Made by a program: the position numbers and the translations under genes. The notes below the pieces were generated by a model that did not search any database, was not told the DNA's origin, and saw only the letters and a list, made by a program, of their open reading frames with translations. From contig SLOS01000386.1 of the NCBI GenBank assembly GCA_007132365.1, positions 1 to 6,467 on the forward strand: DNA of 6,467 bases. Reading direction: 5' to 3'. Of the stretch, positions 5,587 to 6,467 are shown piece after piece. Each line of letters begins with the position of its first letter. Position 1 is the first letter of the stretch. Origin of the DNA: Bacteroidales bacterium. GTDB lineage: Bacteria; Bacteroidota; Bacteroidia; Bacteroidales; PUMT01.

Positions 5587-6467
5587 CTATTTCCAGTTAA
5601 CCGCTTTTCTTTTCAGCGGCAGGGTCATGCATCTGACACCACCACCGCCACGGGGTAATTCAGATCCCTCAATTGTGATGAGTGCCTTTTTGAATTGACC
5701 GTGATCAACCTTTGCTGAAATAATATCTGAGGCACTTATTATCTCAAACCCGTTTTTGCTCATCTCATCAAGGGTATATGTATTCCTGCCGTACCCTATT
5801 AACTTACCGGGAGCAACGGCAAAAAAATTGGCTCCACTGTGCCATTGCTCTCTTTCCTGGATCCAGGGATCGGATTTACCCCCGCAATATACCGGTTTAA
5901 GGTCCATTCCCAGGTCCTTCAAGGTTTCCGGTATGTTCTTCTTCTCCCTTATGCAACTGACTTTTCCGTTATCTATTGTGATATGCACTGTCTGGTATTT
6001 GCTTGTTTTGAATATCACAGGTTCATAAACCATACAGCTGTCAGTATCCAGAAGGGTAAACACCATATCAAGGTGGATGAATGATTCAGGGCTCCGGGGC
6101 AACTCCTGAACTATTATATGTTTTTTTCCGCTATTCTGACCCCTGATCATTTCCAGGATAAAGTCAATACCCTGGGAGCTTGTACGCGCTCCGTTTCCGA
6201 TGATCAGAATATCTTCACGTGCTATCAGTACATCACCACCCTCAATCGCCAACAACGGGTCAGGATGCCTGGCGCTATTTGTTTTTGTATTGAAAAATCC
6301 GCTGAAATCGAAAATGGTCTCCATTATTATTGATTCTCTTTCCCTTATCCTGTTAGCCATTTTGCTGATCAGGACTGAATTGAGCATGGGGATGGCTGCA
6401 TCTCTGATAAAGAAGAAGTTATGAAGTGGTGGCAGGGAATAGCGTTCCCTGCTGAGAAACCTGGTAA
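5587..6467 (-). CDS. arcA: Arginine deiminase, N-terminal part outside window
   Basis: Cytoplasmic enzyme that hydrolyses L-arginine to L-citrulline and ammonia, the first step of the arginine deiminase pathway. The frame stays open to the right edge, giving 292 visible residues, roughly 115-120 short of the family's length of a little over 400. The ATG at 6387 is not the start: the codons upstream encode PPLHNFFFIRD, matching the family motif PLPNLYFTRD. All catalytic positions known from Pseudomonas and Mycoplasma enzymes are visible (numbering from the first visible residue): Asp22 in FIRD, Glu75 in IEGGD, His131 and Asp133 in FIHLDMVF, and nucleophile Cys279 in GGGGVRCMTLPLKR. REQWHSGANF and GYGRNTYT are further family segments. 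Agmatine deiminase and Bacteroidota citrulline hydrolase have different motifs and are unlikely. It ends with TAG, 52 bases from the sucC stop codon on the opposite strand. No ornithine carbamoyltransferase or carbamate kinase gene is visible. Confidence 0.93.
   Translation of the reverse strand, partial: TRFLSRERYSLPPLHNFFFIRDAAIPMLNSVLISKMANRIRERESIIMETIFDFSGFFNTKTNSARHPDPLLAIEGGDVLIAREDILIIGNGARTSSQGIDFILEMIRGQNSGKKHIIVQELPRSPESFIHLDMVFTLLDTDSCMVYEPVIFKTSKYQTVHITIDNGKVSCIREKKNIPETLKDLGMDLKPVYCGGKSDPWIQEREQWHSGANFFAVAPGKLIGYGRNTYTLDEMSKNGFEIISASDIISAKVDHGQFKKALITIEGSELPRGGGGVRCMTLPLKRKAVNWK

Noticed and set aside
5535..5600. Possible terminator hairpin between sucC and arginine deiminase (GGTAACCGG with CCAGTTAACC)
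   Set aside because: Pairing needs a bulge and a mismatch, the right arm is inside the arcA coding end, and no T tract follows on either strand.
5561..6152. 13-base direct repeat CCCCTGATCATTT at 5561-5573 and 6140-6152
   Set aside because: One copy is in the sucC/arcA spacer and the other inside arcA coding sequence. One such 13-base match in a window this size is not far from chance, and nothing flanks it that suggests an att site or element end.
5756..6424. Four plus-strand open frames opposite the arginine deiminase gene
   Set aside because: All are antisense to conserved catalytic sequence and overlap one another in different frames, with no recognisable protein features.
1..6467. Search for mobile elements, CRISPR arrays, tRNA or rRNA genes and toxin-antitoxin or defence cassettes
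   Set aside because: No transposase or integrase motifs, terminal inverted repeats, regularly spaced repeats or tRNA-like cloverleaf were seen. The gene content is housekeeping with one envelope lipoprotein.

Overview
The window carries six protein-coding genes and looks like ordinary chromosome from a member of the Bacteroidota, most likely Bacteroidales or a close relative. Three lines support this. PNPase, the deoxynucleoside kinase and SucC all have the sequence style of that phylum (for example the FLDVGGTAN segment of SucC). The four visible start codons are preceded by A/T-rich sequence with no Shine-Dalgarno motif. The long intergenic leader carries several TANNTTTG boxes, the Bacteroidota -7 promoter element. 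The taxonomic call is an inference from remembered family features, not from a search.

Layout from left to right. Bases 1-974 (+) are the C-terminal 323 residues of polynucleotide phosphorylase (second RNase PH domain, KH, S1), cut by the window edge. A perfect 10-bp inverted repeat lies just after it. Bases 1046-1675 (+) encode a complete deoxynucleoside kinase. A 242-base A/T-rich leader with candidate promoters and short repeats precedes a 569-residue lipoprotein (1918-3627, +), which combines an OmpA-like segment with C-terminal TPR repeats. A strong terminator at 3654-3685 separates it from a convergent SpoU/TrmH-family RNA 2'-O-methyltransferase (3689-4237, -). A 106-base divergent spacer then leads to sucC (4344-5534, +), the succinyl-CoA synthetase beta subunit. 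Its sucD partner is not next to it. Converging on sucC from the right is an arginine deiminase gene (5587-6467, -), whose N-terminal third lies beyond the window.

Functionally this is a set of housekeeping genes: RNA turnover, nucleoside salvage, RNA modification, the TCA cycle and arginine catabolism, plus one envelope lipoprotein. Strands alternate and most genes have their own spacer, so I see no large operon. Only pnp and the kinase could plausibly be co-transcribed. I found no mobile element, CRISPR array, tRNA, rRNA or defence-like cassette, and no evidence of a new system. The points most worth a second look are the architecture of the OmpA-like/TPR lipoprotein and the unusually dense promoter-like boxes and repeats in the leader upstream of it.
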